A DNA stretch of 64,000 nt, taken from assembly GCF_003259255.1 (NCBI RefSeq), contig NZ_QGOL01000008.1:358253-422252 (forward strand), in the 5' to 3' direction. Each line of letters starts with the position of its first letter. The first letter of the stretch is position 1. Shown here piece by piece: positions 19,507-28,434 of the stretch. The notes below the pieces were generated by a model. That model saw nothing but the letters and a program-made list of their open reading frames with translations, was not told the DNA's origin and ran no database searches. A program made the position numbers and the translations under genes. The stretch comes from Algoriphagus litoralis (GTDB lineage: Bacteria > Bacteroidota > Bacteroidia > Cytophagales > Cyclobacteriaceae).

Positions 19507-19631
19507 CTGTAGGAGAAGGATTCGAACCTCCACGGAGTAGTTAGGCAAAATTACGAGCTCGCTAATTGCTTTATCCCAGATTCTCCACCCTCGAGACAGG
19601 AGGGCTTGTCTGCCAATTTCAACATCCTACA
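19507..19631 (-). tRNA. tRNA-like gene 2: type II body, GUC anticodon position, ~56-nt variable arm
   Basis: Minus-strand RNA of 125 nt. Acceptor stem, D-arm, anticodon loop (CTGTCTC) and T-arm are identical to gene 1; the anticodon stem is the perfect CCCTC/GAGGG. The variable region is 56 nt, closed by GGAG/CTCC, and contains an internal hairpin around CGAGCTCG plus the TTGCCTAACT element also present in gene 1. All canonical tertiary positions are present (U8, A14, G18-G19, TTCGAAT T-loop). Discriminator G, no encoded CCA. The cloverleaf is constant while the variable arm differs, which suggests selection on the tRNA shape. It has its own promoter and terminator. A standard tRNA search may mislabel it Asp or undetermined. 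Confidence 0.78.
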
Positions 19632-19638
19632 TTGTGTG

Positions 19639-19655
19639 AGGGATCTTTTATCCCT
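19639..19655 (-). promoter_or_regulatory. Leader hairpin upstream of tRNA-like gene 2
   Basis: AGGGAT-aaaag-ATCCCT (6-bp stem, 5-nt loop) in the 5' leader, ending 7 bases before the acceptor stem. Could influence 5' processing. Confidence 0.4.
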
Positions 19656-19665
19656 TTTGATGATT

Positions 19666-19698
19666 CAAATATAGGGGCAGCCGAACCTATTTTGCAAA
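19666..19698 (-). promoter_or_regulatory. Promoter of tRNA-like gene 2 (TTTG-N21-TATATTTG)
   Basis: Minus strand TTTG (19698-19695), 21-base spacer, TATATTTG (19673-19666), 34 bases before the RNA 5' end. Good match to the Bacteroidota consensus. The rest of 19699-19903 is AT-rich with a small GATGAT/ATCATC inverted repeat at 19756-19775 and no gene. Confidence 0.65.
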
Positions 19699-19903
19699 TT
19701 ATTCAAGAAATTATCTGAATTTTTACAGTTTATTTAATGAAATCGATTGATATATGATGATTAGTTAATATCATCCCATTATCTACAGCTTATTTTAACG
19801 ATTTACTAACAACCGCTTCTTTTTTTATTTAAAACGCATCATTTCAATAAAATCATTGCACTATTTGTATCAAAAAATCATTTTCGTTGCCATATCGTCA
19901 ATT

Positions 19904-20938
19904 TTATTCATACTTAACGTAGTTCTCCCACTTTTCAAGCACAGAACGAAAGTCATCCGGAAGCGGGGCTTCATAGTAAATTCGCTCTTTGGTAATTGGG
20001 TGAACAAAGCCCAAGCTCATTGCATGCAGCGCTTGTCTAGGCATCAAGGTGAAACAATTGTCTATAAACGACTTATACTTGGCAAACTGGGTTCCTTTTC
20101 GGATTTTATCTCCCCCATACATTGCATCGTTGAAAAGTGGATGACCGATTGATTTCATATGCGCACGGATTTGATGCGTTCGCCCCGTTTCCAAATTGCA
20201 TTGCACCAATGTCACATACCGCAGTCGCTGTAATACTTTCCAGTGTGTCACCGCATGCTTGCCCTGACTGCCATCTGGAAATACATCCATCACCTTTCGG
20301 TCTTTAGCACTGCGCCCTACATGCCCCACGATCGTGCCGGAATCCTCCGCAAGCTCTCCCCAGACCAACGCAACATAGGTCCGGTCAATCGTATGGTGGA
20401 AGAATTGCGCAGCCAAAGGTGCCATGGCATCTTCCGCCTTTGCGATCACCAAGAGGCCAGAAGTATCTTTATCGATCCGATGAACGAGACCAGGGCGACC
20501 TTCATTCCCCTTCATTTCCGGAAGATGCTGGAAATGATACACCAGCGCATTGGCCAAAGTACCATCCCAATTACCGTGTGCAGGATGGACCACCATGCCC
20601 GGAGGTTTATTGACCAGCAGCAGGTACTTATCCTCATAGACGATATCCAAAGGAATATTCTCAGGAATAACCTCGGTATCCCGTCGAGGCTTATCCATGA
20701 AAACCTGAATATCATCCCGCGGCTTGATCTTATAGTTTGCCTTGACCGGTTTGCCATTGACCAGGACAGTTTCATTGTCGATGGCCTGCTGTACCTTGTT
20801 GCGGGTGACGAAGGCAATCTTTTCTGTCAAAAACTTATCAATTCTCACTTGAGACTGACCTTTGTCCACCACAATCCTGTGGCGCTCAAACAATTCTAAC
20901 TCGTCCTCTTCAAACTCTTCTTCGGGCTGCTGATTCAT
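19904..20938 (-). CDS. rluD: 23S rRNA pseudouridine synthase, RluD type
   Basis: 344 residues, slightly long because of an acidic N-terminal extension (about 1-18). An S4 RNA-binding domain spans about 30-85 and the RluA-type catalytic domain follows. The catalytic Asp is D156 in the HRIDKDTSGLLV motif; KPPGMVVHP and the GRTHQIRAH motif are also present. The family isomerises uridines in helix 69 of 23S rRNA, aiding ribosome assembly. The start ATG lies 4 bases from a -7 box (TATTTTTG). RluD and RluC/RluA share this fold; RluD is favoured by the S4 domain and general match. Confidence 0.9.
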   Translation of the reverse strand: MNQQPEEEFEEDELELFERHRIVVDKGQSQVRIDKFLTEKIAFVTRNKVQQAIDNETVLVNGKPVKANYKIKPRDDIQVFMDKPRRDTEVIPENIPLDIVYEDKYLLLVNKPPGMVVHPAHGNWDGTLANALVYHFQHLPEMKGNEGRPGLVHRIDKDTSGLLVIAKAEDAMAPLAAQFFHHTIDRTYVALVWGELAEDSGTIVGHVGRSAKDRKVMDVFPDGSQGKHAVTHWKVLQRLRYVTLVQCNLETGRTHQIRAHMKSIGHPLFNDAMYGGDKIRKGTQFAKYKSFIDNCFTLMPRQALHAMSLGFVHPITKERIYYEAPLPDDFRSVLEKWENYVKYE

Positions 20939-20942
20939 CCTG

Positions 20943-20976
20943 CAAAAATAGGAGGATGTACCTTAACTTTGGCAAA
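20943..20976 (-). promoter_or_regulatory. rluD promoter (TTTG-N22-TATTTTTG)
   Basis: Minus strand TTTG at 20976-20973, 22-base spacer, TATTTTTG at 20950-20943. Only 4 bases remain before the rluD ATG. It overlaps the divergent promoter of the next gene. Confidence 0.5.
20964..20971 (+). promoter_or_regulatory. -7 element TAACTTTG of the PLP-enzyme gene
   Basis: TAnnTTTG match 14 bases before the ATG at 20986. It lies downstream of the earlier in-frame ATG at 20956, arguing that translation begins at 20986. Confidence 0.5.
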
Positions 20977-20985
20977 AGACTTCAA

Positions 20986-21903
20986 ATGCTTCTAGCGAAA
21001 CCCATTCCAGTTCAGGCCCTGACTCATCCACTTTTGGAGGAAAAACAGGTGCAGTTGGCCGTATTGAGGCTGGATCTGGTGGACCCACAGGTTTCCGGAA
21101 ACAAATTCTACAAGCTTAAATACAATCTAGCAGAAGCAAAGAAAAAAGGGAAAAAGACGATTTTGACCTTTGGAGGAGCATTTTCCAATCATATCTATGC
21201 CGCTGCCAGTGCTGCCAGGCAGCTGCACTTCACTAGTATCGGAGTTATCCGAGGGGAAGATGCGGATCGCTCAAACCCTACGTTGACCCATGCCAAAAAC
21301 ATGGGAATGCATCTTCATTTTGTGGACAGAAATAGCTATCGGCAGAAAAATTCAGCCGCGTTCCTCGAAAATTTGAGCACTCGATTCGGTGATTTTTACC
21401 TGATACCAGAAGGTGGGACAAATGAACTGGCGATTCAGGGTACTGCAGAAATAGTATCCGAAGCCCATGAATTGTATTCCCATATCTGTGTTTCCATCGG
21501 GACGGGAGGAACATTTACAGGAATTGCATCCCGAATTAAAAAACATCAAAAGTTGATCGGATTTTCCGCCTTGAAAGGAGAATTCATTCATCAGGAGGTG
21601 GAAAACCTGCTAGCCTTCAACCGGATCCAGGTCAAGGGTGCCATTGAAATCCGGACTGAGTATAATTTTGGAGGATACGGAAAGCATAAACAGGAGCAGA
21701 TCGAATTCATGAAATGGTTTTACAACGCATTCAAAATCCCCCTTGACCCAATCTATACCGGAAAAATGATGTTTGGAGTATGGGATTTGATTCAAAAGGA
21801 GCATTTCCCTAGCGGATCAAACGTGTTGTTAATCCATACCGGAGGATTGCAGGGGAACGCCGGATTTGCGGCACAGACTGGAATCCACCTGCCTATTCTT
21901 TGA
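20986..21903 (+). CDS. PLP-dependent ACC deaminase / D-cysteine desulfhydrase family protein
   Basis: About 305 residues from the ATG at 20986 (an in-frame ATG at 20956 would add 10 residues but precedes a likely -7 box). Fold type II PLP enzyme: SGNKFYKLKYNL carries the likely Schiff-base lysine, TFGGAFSNH contacts cofactor/substrate, and GTGGTFTGIA forms the phosphate-binding loop. Family members break down D-cysteine to pyruvate, ammonia and sulfide, or deaminate 1-aminocyclopropane-1-carboxylate; the exact substrate cannot be read from sequence. It is transcribed divergently from rluD and its end overlaps the AlbA_2 gene tail to tail by 11 bases. Confidence 0.82.
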   Translation: MLLAKPIPVQALTHPLLEEKQVQLAVLRLDLVDPQVSGNKFYKLKYNLAEAKKKGKKTILTFGGAFSNHIYAAASAARQLHFTSIGVIRGEDADRSNPTLTHAKNMGMHLHFVDRNSYRQKNSAAFLENLSTRFGDFYLIPEGGTNELAIQGTAEIVSEAHELYSHICVSIGTGGTFTGIASRIKKHQKLIGFSALKGEFIHQEVENLLAFNRIQVKGAIEIRTEYNFGGYGKHKQEQIEFMKWFYNAFKIPLDPIYTGKMMFGVWDLIQKEHFPSGSNVLLIHTGGLQGNAGFAAQTGIHLPIL

Positions 21904-22528
21904 GCGTAAAGAAATCCTCTGATTCTTGAGGATGGAGCTTCAGTACATTGGCAGACACGAGTCGTACCAGCGTTTTAGAAGCCAAGAAGCGGGGAATTTT
22001 AGCAATTCGTGCAAATTCTTTCAAGGTGATTTTTTCATTTTCTCCCAATGCTTTTATCAGAATTTCTTCTTTCCAGCCATAGGTGAAAATCGTGTCTCTG
22101 GGAATTCTACCCTTTCTCAATACTTCCCAGACTTCGCGACTGGCTTGCACACTGCGGTCCATGACTCGGATATAGGCTTGCTTTCGCTCCTTTTCCAACA
22201 AATAATGCGGTCGATCCAAACTCTTTGGAATTCTGAAAACAGCCACTCCTTTCTTTTCGGAAAGTTTGATGGTAAAAATTCGGTATTCCAGACTTGGAAG
22301 TATCATCTCCCGGATGGCTTTTTCCATCACAAAAACTTCCTCCTCTATGAATCGCTGTCCACTGACCGTGCCGTCATCGTCCACCCCTATTAGCAAATCT
22401 CCGCCTTCGGTATTCGCCAGGGCAATCACTTCCCTGACGATTTTCTCTGGAAATGCCGCCTTTTTCTTGAATTCGATGGTAAGCCCCTCGCCTTTTGCAG
22501 CCAGAGCCTTCACTTCTTGAAGGGTCAT
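21893..22528 (-). CDS. AlbA_2 (Schlafen-type) domain protein
   Basis: 211 residues. N-terminal half GEGLTIEFKKKAAFPEKIV, then ALANTEGGDLLIGVDDDGTVSG, matches the AlbA_2/Schlafen-like domain, often described as a putative nucleic-acid-binding or ATP-binding module. The C-terminal part (about 150-205) looks like a small winged helix: ITLKEFARIAKIPRFLASKTLVRLV. The gene starts 23 bases after uvrB on the same strand, so co-transcription is likely. A role next to a repair gene is suggested only by position. Exact function unknown. Confidence 0.75.
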   Translation of the reverse strand: MTLQEVKALAAKGEGLTIEFKKKAAFPEKIVREVIALANTEGGDLLIGVDDDGTVSGQRFIEEEVFVMEKAIREMILPSLEYRIFTIKLSEKKGVAVFRIPKSLDRPHYLLEKERKQAYIRVMDRSVQASREVWEVLRKGRIPRDTIFTYGWKEEILIKALGENEKITLKEFARIAKIPRFLASKTLVRLVSANVLKLHPQESEDFFTLKE

Positions 22529-22551
22529 AGGATCCGATGATCAGGTGAATA

Positions 22552-24594
22552 CTAATTTCCAAGTCCCCGGCTGAGTTCAGCCAATCGGGATTTTTGGGAT
22601 TGCCACTCGTCTCTCAGTCTAGCGGCCTCCATGAAATTCAGCTCTTTTGCAGCTTTCTCCATCTGCTTTTGGGTCTGCTGGATTAATTTCTCCAGCTTGT
22701 CTTTGCTGAGGTATTGAACTACCGGATCTGCCGCTATCTGAGCCTCTCCCGGCATAGGTTCGGCGTATATTTTTGCATTTTTCTTGGAATCAGCCACTTT
22801 GGTTTGACCCATGATTTTATCCCGGGATTTGATCACAGTGGTAGGGGTGATTCCATGTGCAGTGTTGTATTCGATCTGCAATGCTCGTCTTCGCTTGGTT
22901 TCATCGATCGCCGACTGCATGGAATCGGTGATTTTGTCGGCATACATGATGACTCGCCCTTCGGAATTTCTCGCTGCACGGCCGATGGTCTGCACCAGCG
23001 ATCGCTCATTTCTCAAAAAGCCCTCTTTGTCTGCATCCAAAATCGCTACCAAAGATACCTCTGGCAAATCCAAGCCTTCTCTCAGAAGGTTTACCCCCAC
23101 GAGTACATCAAAAACTCCCAATCGCAACTCACGCAAGATCTCCACCCGATCGAGTGTTTTGACCTCGGAGTGGATATATCGTGACTTTACCCCAGCCCGT
23201 TCGAGGAATTTCTGTAATTCCTCCGCCATTCGCTTGGTCAACGTGGTGACCAAAACCCGAGCGTCAGTTTTAATGGTCTGATCGATTTCTTCCAAAAGAT
23301 CGTCGATTTGATTTTGGCTAGGACGGACCTCGATCGTCGGATCCAACAAGCCGGTAGGTCGGATGATTTGCTCCACCACGATACCCTCAGTCTGCGCCAG
23401 TTCATAGTCAGCAGGAGTCGCAGAGACATAGATCGTCTGCCCGGTCATTTGCTCAAATTCCTCAAACTTGAGCGGCCTGTTATCTAAAGCCGAAGGCAAA
23501 CGAAAGCCATAATCCACCAAGTTGACTTTGCGGGAGCGGTCACCGCCCCACATGGCTCGAATCTGGGGAACGGTCACGTGACTCTCATCGATCACCAGAA
23601 GGTAATCATCCGGGAAGTAATCCAAAAGGCAAAAGGGGCGCGTCCCTGGCTGTCTCCGATCAAAATACCGGGAATAATTCTCCACTCCAGAGCAGTAGCC
23701 CAATTCCCGGATCATTTCCAGATCAAATTCGGTACGCTCCTGCAGGCGTTTAGCTTCGAGGAATTTTCCTTCTTTTTCAAAGAAATTCACCTGAGCGACC
23801 ATATCATCCTGAATCTCCCGGATGGCCACATCTATGGTATCACGTCCTGTGACGAAGAGATTTGCGGGGAAAATGGAAATGATTTTTTCATCAGAAATCT
23901 TCTTTCCGCTGGCAGGCTCTACCCGCTGTATGGCCTCAATTTCATCTCCCCAGAAGAAAATGCGGTATGCAAAATCCCCGTAGGCCACATGGATGTCTAC
24001 AGTATCCCCCTTCACCCGGAAGGTTCCATGGGTCAAGTCCTGCTGGGTCCGGCTGTAAAGAATATCGACTAGCTTAAATAGGAGCTGATTTCGCGGAATC
24101 CGATCTCCTTCCTGTAGACGAACGACATTTTTGCCAAACTCCTCGGGATTGCCAATACCATAGATACAGGAGACTGAGGCCACTACTACTACATCCCTTC
24201 TGCCGGTCAAAAGCGAAGAAGTAGCGCTCAATCTGAGCTTTTCGATTTCCTGATTGATGCTGAGATCCTTCTCGATATAGGTCCCCGAGCTCGGAATAAA
24301 GGCTTCAGGCTGGTAATAATCGTAATAGGAGATGAAGTACTCAACGGCATTCTCAGGGAAAAACTGCTTGAACTCTCCGTAAAGCTGAGCTGCCAGAGTT
24401 TTATTGTGACTCAGTACCAAGGTAGGTCTTTGAGTTTCTTGGATGAGGTTTGCAATCGTAAAGGTCTTTCCAGATCCCGTCACCCCAAGAAGAACCTGTG
24501 CGGCATCGCCTTCATTTACTCCCTCCACCAATTGCTTGATGGCTTTGGGCTGGTCGCCTGTCGGCTTATAATCTGAGGTAAGTTTGAAATCCAT
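22552..24594 (-). CDS. uvrB: Excinuclease ABC subunit UvrB
   Basis: 680 residues, the usual length. Walker A GVTGSGKT at 37-44, the damage-probing hairpin region near [10 protein letters not shown], helicase motifs such as DESHVT, and a C-terminal UVR motif (about 637-672, [20 protein letters not shown]) that binds UvrC. UvrB verifies damage with UvrA and then recruits UvrC in nucleotide excision repair. Starts 59 bases after the DUF4105 gene; the AlbA_2 gene follows closely downstream. Confidence 0.98.
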   Translation of the reverse strand: MDFKLTSDYKPTGDQPKAIKQLVEGVNEGDAAQVLLGVTGSGKTFTIANLIQETQRPTLVLSHNKTLAAQLYGEFKQFFPENAVEYFISYYDYYQPEAFIPSSGTYIEKDLSINQEIEKLRLSATSSLLTGRRDVVVVASVSCIYGIGNPEEFGKNVVRLQEGDRIPRNQLLFKLVDILYSRTQQDLTHGTFRVKGDTVDIHVAYGDFAYRIFFWGDEIEAIQRVEPASGKKISDEKIISIFPANLFVTGRDTIDVAIREIQDDMVAQVNFFEKEGKFLEAKRLQERTEFDLEMIRELGYCSGVENYSRYFDRRQPGTRPFCLLDYFPDDYLLVIDESHVTVPQIRAMWGGDRSRKVNLVDYGFRLPSALDNRPLKFEEFEQMTGQTIYVSATPADYELAQTEGIVVEQIIRPTGLLDPTIEVRPSQNQIDDLLEEIDQTIKTDARVLVTTLTKRMAEELQKFLERAGVKSRYIHSEVKTLDRVEILRELRLGVFDVLVGVNLLREGLDLPEVSLVAILDADKEGFLRNERSLVQTIGRAARNSEGRVIMYADKITDSMQSAIDETKRRRALQIEYNTAHGITPTTVIKSRDKIMGQTKVADSKKNAKIYAEPMPGEAQIAADPVVQYLSKDKLEKLIQQTQKQMEKAAKELNFMEAARLRDEWQSQKSRLAELSRGLGN

Positions 24595-24653
24595 AGCTTA
24601 TTCTTCCTTTGCCAACACCAAAACGAGGGGAAAAGGTTTTTGGAACACGAAAA

Positions 24654-25844
24654 TCAGGTAGATTTTAGACGCCTACTCCCAATATTGTAATACAGATAAT
24701 TGGTACGAAGGATGATCACCAAGAGAATTGGGATCAGGCTTGGGTGGAAGGACTGCCAGCCCAAAATCCAGAAAACCACGGCTGCATCTGCCATAATCAA
24801 CGCAAACAGCAAGTATTTCCTGACCCAAGGGGCTAGATTTTTTTTCAATAAACCCCAAACTAACACCAAATGACCTGGAAAAACCCACAGCAAGTTCCAA
24901 TTCCACTTGGTAGCTGAGTGGTCAGTGAAAAACCACAAGAAGGTCACCACTAATCCTAATATCCCTAAAACTGAAAACAAGGCTACATCGAAGCCTAGGA
25001 ATAAGCGTTTCTTTTTGTGTCCAAAAAAGGTTACTCCGGTGAAAAGTATTGCAATCCCCCAAAATATGAAATAGGGATTGATGGGGTTCATTTTGAATTC
25101 CTCGTCGGGATATTCCAAAATCACTCTGGTCTCCTTTACCAAAGGTCTGGTCGGTCCATCACCCACAATAGTGGCTTTTGCAAAAGCGGCTTCCATATAA
25201 TCCGGTAAAAACTGGGATTCTCGCTCGGTTGCCACTCGATCTATCACAGAACCCAGCGCAAGGTCAATCCCCAAATCCGCCCAAGGCAAGGGATAGACGT
25301 ATTCGTCTATGAGATCACGAAATGTCTTCTCTTCCATGCTGGAGGAATCGCTCCATACAAGTTGATCTCCCAGCGCGATTTCAAAAGCATCCCTAATCTT
25401 GGTCGCGCAATTATTGAAGAAAAAGTCGTAGCGGTAATACCTCCTAGCTGGATCATATTGTGCCCAAAGATGCTGTATCAAAAAGTCACGCTGTTGACCA
25501 TTCAAATCCAATACCTGTTCCCGGACATCCCGCTGGTAGTAATCATACTCTTGGATAAAATCCGCATAGGTACTCACACTCAGCATGTAGTCCAGCTTGC
25601 CAGTGGCAAATTTGCCGTAGAAGTTTGGGGTCTGAAAGTTGAAAGTACCAAAGTTAAAAACCAAGTCTTGCCCACCCGACCCGATCTGCCTCATACGGAT
25701 AGCGCTGTGACCAAAACTGCTATACAGCTCCTTGCCCGGATCGCAAGTCAAAAGACTAATTTCATAGACTTGAGCTCGTAAGGGAGCTAATCCTATGATT
25801 ATCAGTAAAAAAAAGAGGAAAACTAATTTACTTTTTGAAATCAT
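24654..25844 (-). CDS. DUF4105 family membrane protein
   Basis: 396 residues. Signal peptide 1-24 (cleaved near LRAQVY). The soluble domain (about 25-270) has conserved features YSSFGHSAIRM, FNFGTFNF and YRYDFFFNNCATKIRD, as in DUF4105 proteins; the His and Cys-containing NNCATK motif suggests a hydrolase-like fold (inference). The C-terminal third has about four membrane helices. Divergent from the next T9SS gene with only 40 bases between. Function unknown in this family. Confidence 0.82.
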   Translation of the reverse strand: MISKSKLVFLFFLLIIIGLAPLRAQVYEISLLTCDPGKELYSSFGHSAIRMRQIGSGGQDLVFNFGTFNFQTPNFYGKFATGKLDYMLSVSTYADFIQEYDYYQRDVREQVLDLNGQQRDFLIQHLWAQYDPARRYYRYDFFFNNCATKIRDAFEIALGDQLVWSDSSSMEEKTFRDLIDEYVYPLPWADLGIDLALGSVIDRVATERESQFLPDYMEAAFAKATIVGDGPTRPLVKETRVILEYPDEEFKMNPINPYFIFWGIAILFTGVTFFGHKKKRLFLGFDVALFSVLGILGLVVTFLWFFTDHSATKWNWNLLWVFPGHLVLVWGLLKKNLAPWVRKYLLFALIMADAAVVFWILGWQSFHPSLIPILLVIILRTNYLYYNIGSRRLKST

Positions 25845-25884
25845 CTTCTTAACTTAAAATACTTTTTTCGAAACCTAATTTTTT

Positions 25885-28203
25885 ATGAATGCTAATTGTT
25901 TATCGGCTTTCCGGCGTACGCTTTTCCTCTGCCGAATATACAGGTTATTCCTGGCAGTTGCATTGGTCTGTTCTTTCCTGCATGGTTCCTTTTCTCAGCA
26001 AATTGGAGCATACAAAACCATCTTTTCCGGAGACTTCCCTGATATTTCAATTTGGGTCGTATGGGATGGGTTCAACTGGAATCCTGCTACGGTAAAACCC
26101 AATCAAACCAATGATATCTATGTGGATCAAACGCACACCCTGCGACTAATAGGTAATGAGGCTGTAAAAAATGTGTACATCAATGCACAAACAGGTGCCG
26201 GGCAAAAACTGAATTTGAATGGATTTGAACTTGAAGTCTATGGTTCACTCAATGCATTTTCAGGAGCTGCTCCCGGTATCCAAAGCGGATCATGGAATAG
26301 TCAAAATTGGATAGGCAACTCACTCACGAGTAGACTAGTCTTTCGGGGAAATTCCAGAACGATAATACCATCCGGGGCTTGGAGTGGATTTAGTACAAAT
26401 AGTCGCTATTCTGTCATTTTTGATCCCGGAGATGGCGTTGAACTGATAATTGAAGAACCCTTTAAGGCACTTTCATTTACAGTAAAATCCGGAACTGTCA
26501 TCCAAAAATTGGATACCACGGTATTTCCTGCTGCCTGCCCGACTTTTTCATTTAATAATGAAACAACAGTATATGGTACAGGACCTTTTGGGGAATTCAT
26601 CATCGAGTCCGGTGCTACTTTTCTTACCGATTGTAATTCCGACATCTTGTTTCGGTCGGGCACAATCAGTGCGCTCAATTTTGACCTTCAAAATGGCGGG
26701 ACACTAATCTTGGAGGGGTCTAACCCGGAGATTGAAGCTGCAAATTTTCAATTGAACGGGAGAGTGATTTTCCGGGCCGGAACGTCACCGAAAACCTATC
26801 TTTCCAGCACTTTTGTAGATGCTTCTACACCCAGTGCTGTAAGAGATTTGGAACTGCAAGGTTCGCAAAACTTAACTCTCCCAACATCCCTTACTTTGCT
26901 TGGGAATTTAGAAAAAAGCGGAACGGGAAACTTCCTTGCCTCAGGTACAAATCTGACCGTATTTGGATCCTCAGATCAAGAAATCATTGGTTTTCCACTA
27001 GAAGTTCGTGATTTGACGGTAAACAAAGCTGCAGGAGTTTTTTATCCAAATGCGGATTTGAGTATTCTGCGAAACCTTATTCAAGTTCAGGGAACACTAG
27101 ACTTGGAAGGGAATGATTTACGCATCAACACTGGACTTTTGGGTTCGCTGAATTTCAATGAAGGATCATGGAGAAATATAGGCCAATTCACCTATTTCGG
27201 AATTCCTGCCAATCTGGATGGATCCAATTCGACGTTTCCATTTGAAGATACCCGAAACGGAGGTATCCGAAAAGTGCAGCTCTTAGGAAACTCAATCGGA
27301 GGCAGCCTCAGTGTCAATTTCACCGAGTATTTAGGAGCTGAATACAATTCAGGATTTATTGATACGGACGGGACTACCATTTTGTATCGGCTGTTCAGTT
27401 ATTTTAATTTTTCAAATTTCAGCCCAAGCTCAAATCCCGTGGAACTGAGGATCTCGGCTGATGATCTTATCGTAGATAATGTGGATGACCTTCGGATCGT
27501 AGGTACCGGATATGCTGCACCCGGAGCGCATCTCCAGGGATTGGATCCGGTGGAACTTTGGGCTAGGCGGACCTTGACTTTTGATGAATTGGCCGGAGTA
27601 AATTTTACAGTAGGTAGCTTCCGGACTCTCTCCATACTTCCAGTGACTTGGCTTGAGTTGATTTCCAGATCTACAAGCCGGGGCAATGAACTTAAATGGC
27701 GTGTGGCAAAAGAGGAGAATAATTTACTTTTTGAGGTCTATAGAAGTGAACGTCCGACGGTTTCCGAAGCAGACTGGAAAAAAATAGGTGTCATCAATTC
27801 ACTTGGCGATACCGACTTGACCCGAGAATACCAATATTTGGATACCGCAGCCCATAGATTTAAAGACTATTATTATAAAATCAAACAGGTGGATTTTTCG
27901 GGCAGAGGATCATGGAGTGGAGTGACAAGGGTAGCTTTTCCGAAGGAAATCCTTCCCCAAGAGGAGCTTATCCTATACCCAAATCCTTATGCATCAGGCG
28001 AATTAAGTCTCATTCTGCCTCCCTCTATAGATGCAAAAGCGGCGGAGTTGATTATTCAGGATTCTCAGGGCATGACAATTGTTCAGGCCAATCTTTCTGC
28101 TATCCATGTAGCTGAGGTGGTCTCTGGTTTAGCTCCTGGATTGTATTTGGTCAGGGTCAATTCAGATGAAAAAGTGGTGACAGGGAAGCTGATCAGACAG
28201 TAA
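25885..28203 (+). CDS. Secreted T9SS cargo protein, fourth member
   Basis: 772 residues. Long signal peptide (about 1-38, cleaved near FSQQIG). The body (about 45-570) has short beta repeats typical of solenoid adhesins. Then follows LPVTWLELISRSTSRGNELKW with VAKEENNLLFEVYRSE, a divergent relative of the module in the three genes at the left, and a T9SS type A tail with ILYPNPYASGELS and the ending GLYLVRVNSDEKVVTGKLIRQ. The sorting tail is of the canonical GLYLV type, so this cargo should be exported by T9SS. Target unknown. Confidence 0.86.
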   Translation: MNANCLSAFRRTLFLCRIYRLFLAVALVCSFLHGSFSQQIGAYKTIFSGDFPDISIWVVWDGFNWNPATVKPNQTNDIYVDQTHTLRLIGNEAVKNVYINAQTGAGQKLNLNGFELEVYGSLNAFSGAAPGIQSGSWNSQNWIGNSLTSRLVFRGNSRTIIPSGAWSGFSTNSRYSVIFDPGDGVELIIEEPFKALSFTVKSGTVIQKLDTTVFPAACPTFSFNNETTVYGTGPFGEFIIESGATFLTDCNSDILFRSGTISALNFDLQNGGTLILEGSNPEIEAANFQLNGRVIFRAGTSPKTYLSSTFVDASTPSAVRDLELQGSQNLTLPTSLTLLGNLEKSGTGNFLASGTNLTVFGSSDQEIIGFPLEVRDLTVNKAAGVFYPNADLSILRNLIQVQGTLDLEGNDLRINTGLLGSLNFNEGSWRNIGQFTYFGIPANLDGSNSTFPFEDTRNGGIRKVQLLGNSIGGSLSVNFTEYLGAEYNSGFIDTDGTTILYRLFSYFNFSNFSPSSNPVELRISADDLIVDNVDDLRIVGTGYAAPGAHLQGLDPVELWARRTLTFDELAGVNFTVGSFRTLSILPVTWLELISRSTSRGNELKWRVAKEENNLLFEVYRSERPTVSEADWKKIGVINSLGDTDLTREYQYLDTAAHRFKDYYYKIKQVDFSGRGSWSGVTRVAFPKEILPQEELILYPNPYASGELSLILPPSIDAKAAELIIQDSQGMTIVQANLSAIHVAEVVSGLAPGLYLVRVNSDEKVVTGKLIRQ

Positions 28204-28434
28204 TTCAATCTTCCAGGATCAGCAAACAATACTTACCTTAGGTATCAAAACATCTTTTTCGGGAAAAGGGCCGTTACTTCACGAAAAACTTAAGAAATCC
28301 TGTTGAAGCGAATTTTTTGAAAAAGTACCAAGATTCTGCTTAAGGATCTCTTTAGCCCAAGCAAATACACTTTTATTCGAACAGAAAAGACACTTTTGGC
28401 TGATTTTCCTATCTTACCCCATAAACCCCAACCT

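Noticed and set aside
19507..19631. Group I intron in the tRNA-like genes
   Set aside because: The extra bases lie between the anticodon stem and T-stem, not in the anticodon loop, and about 55 nt is far too short.
20243..20899. 218-codon plus-strand frame opposite rluD
   Set aside because: rluD has all family motifs on the minus strand; the opposite frame has none.
28396..28434. TTG start of the GntP gene 39 bases upstream
   Set aside because: Would add a proline-rich tail before the first membrane helix; the ATG at 28435 is a more natural start.
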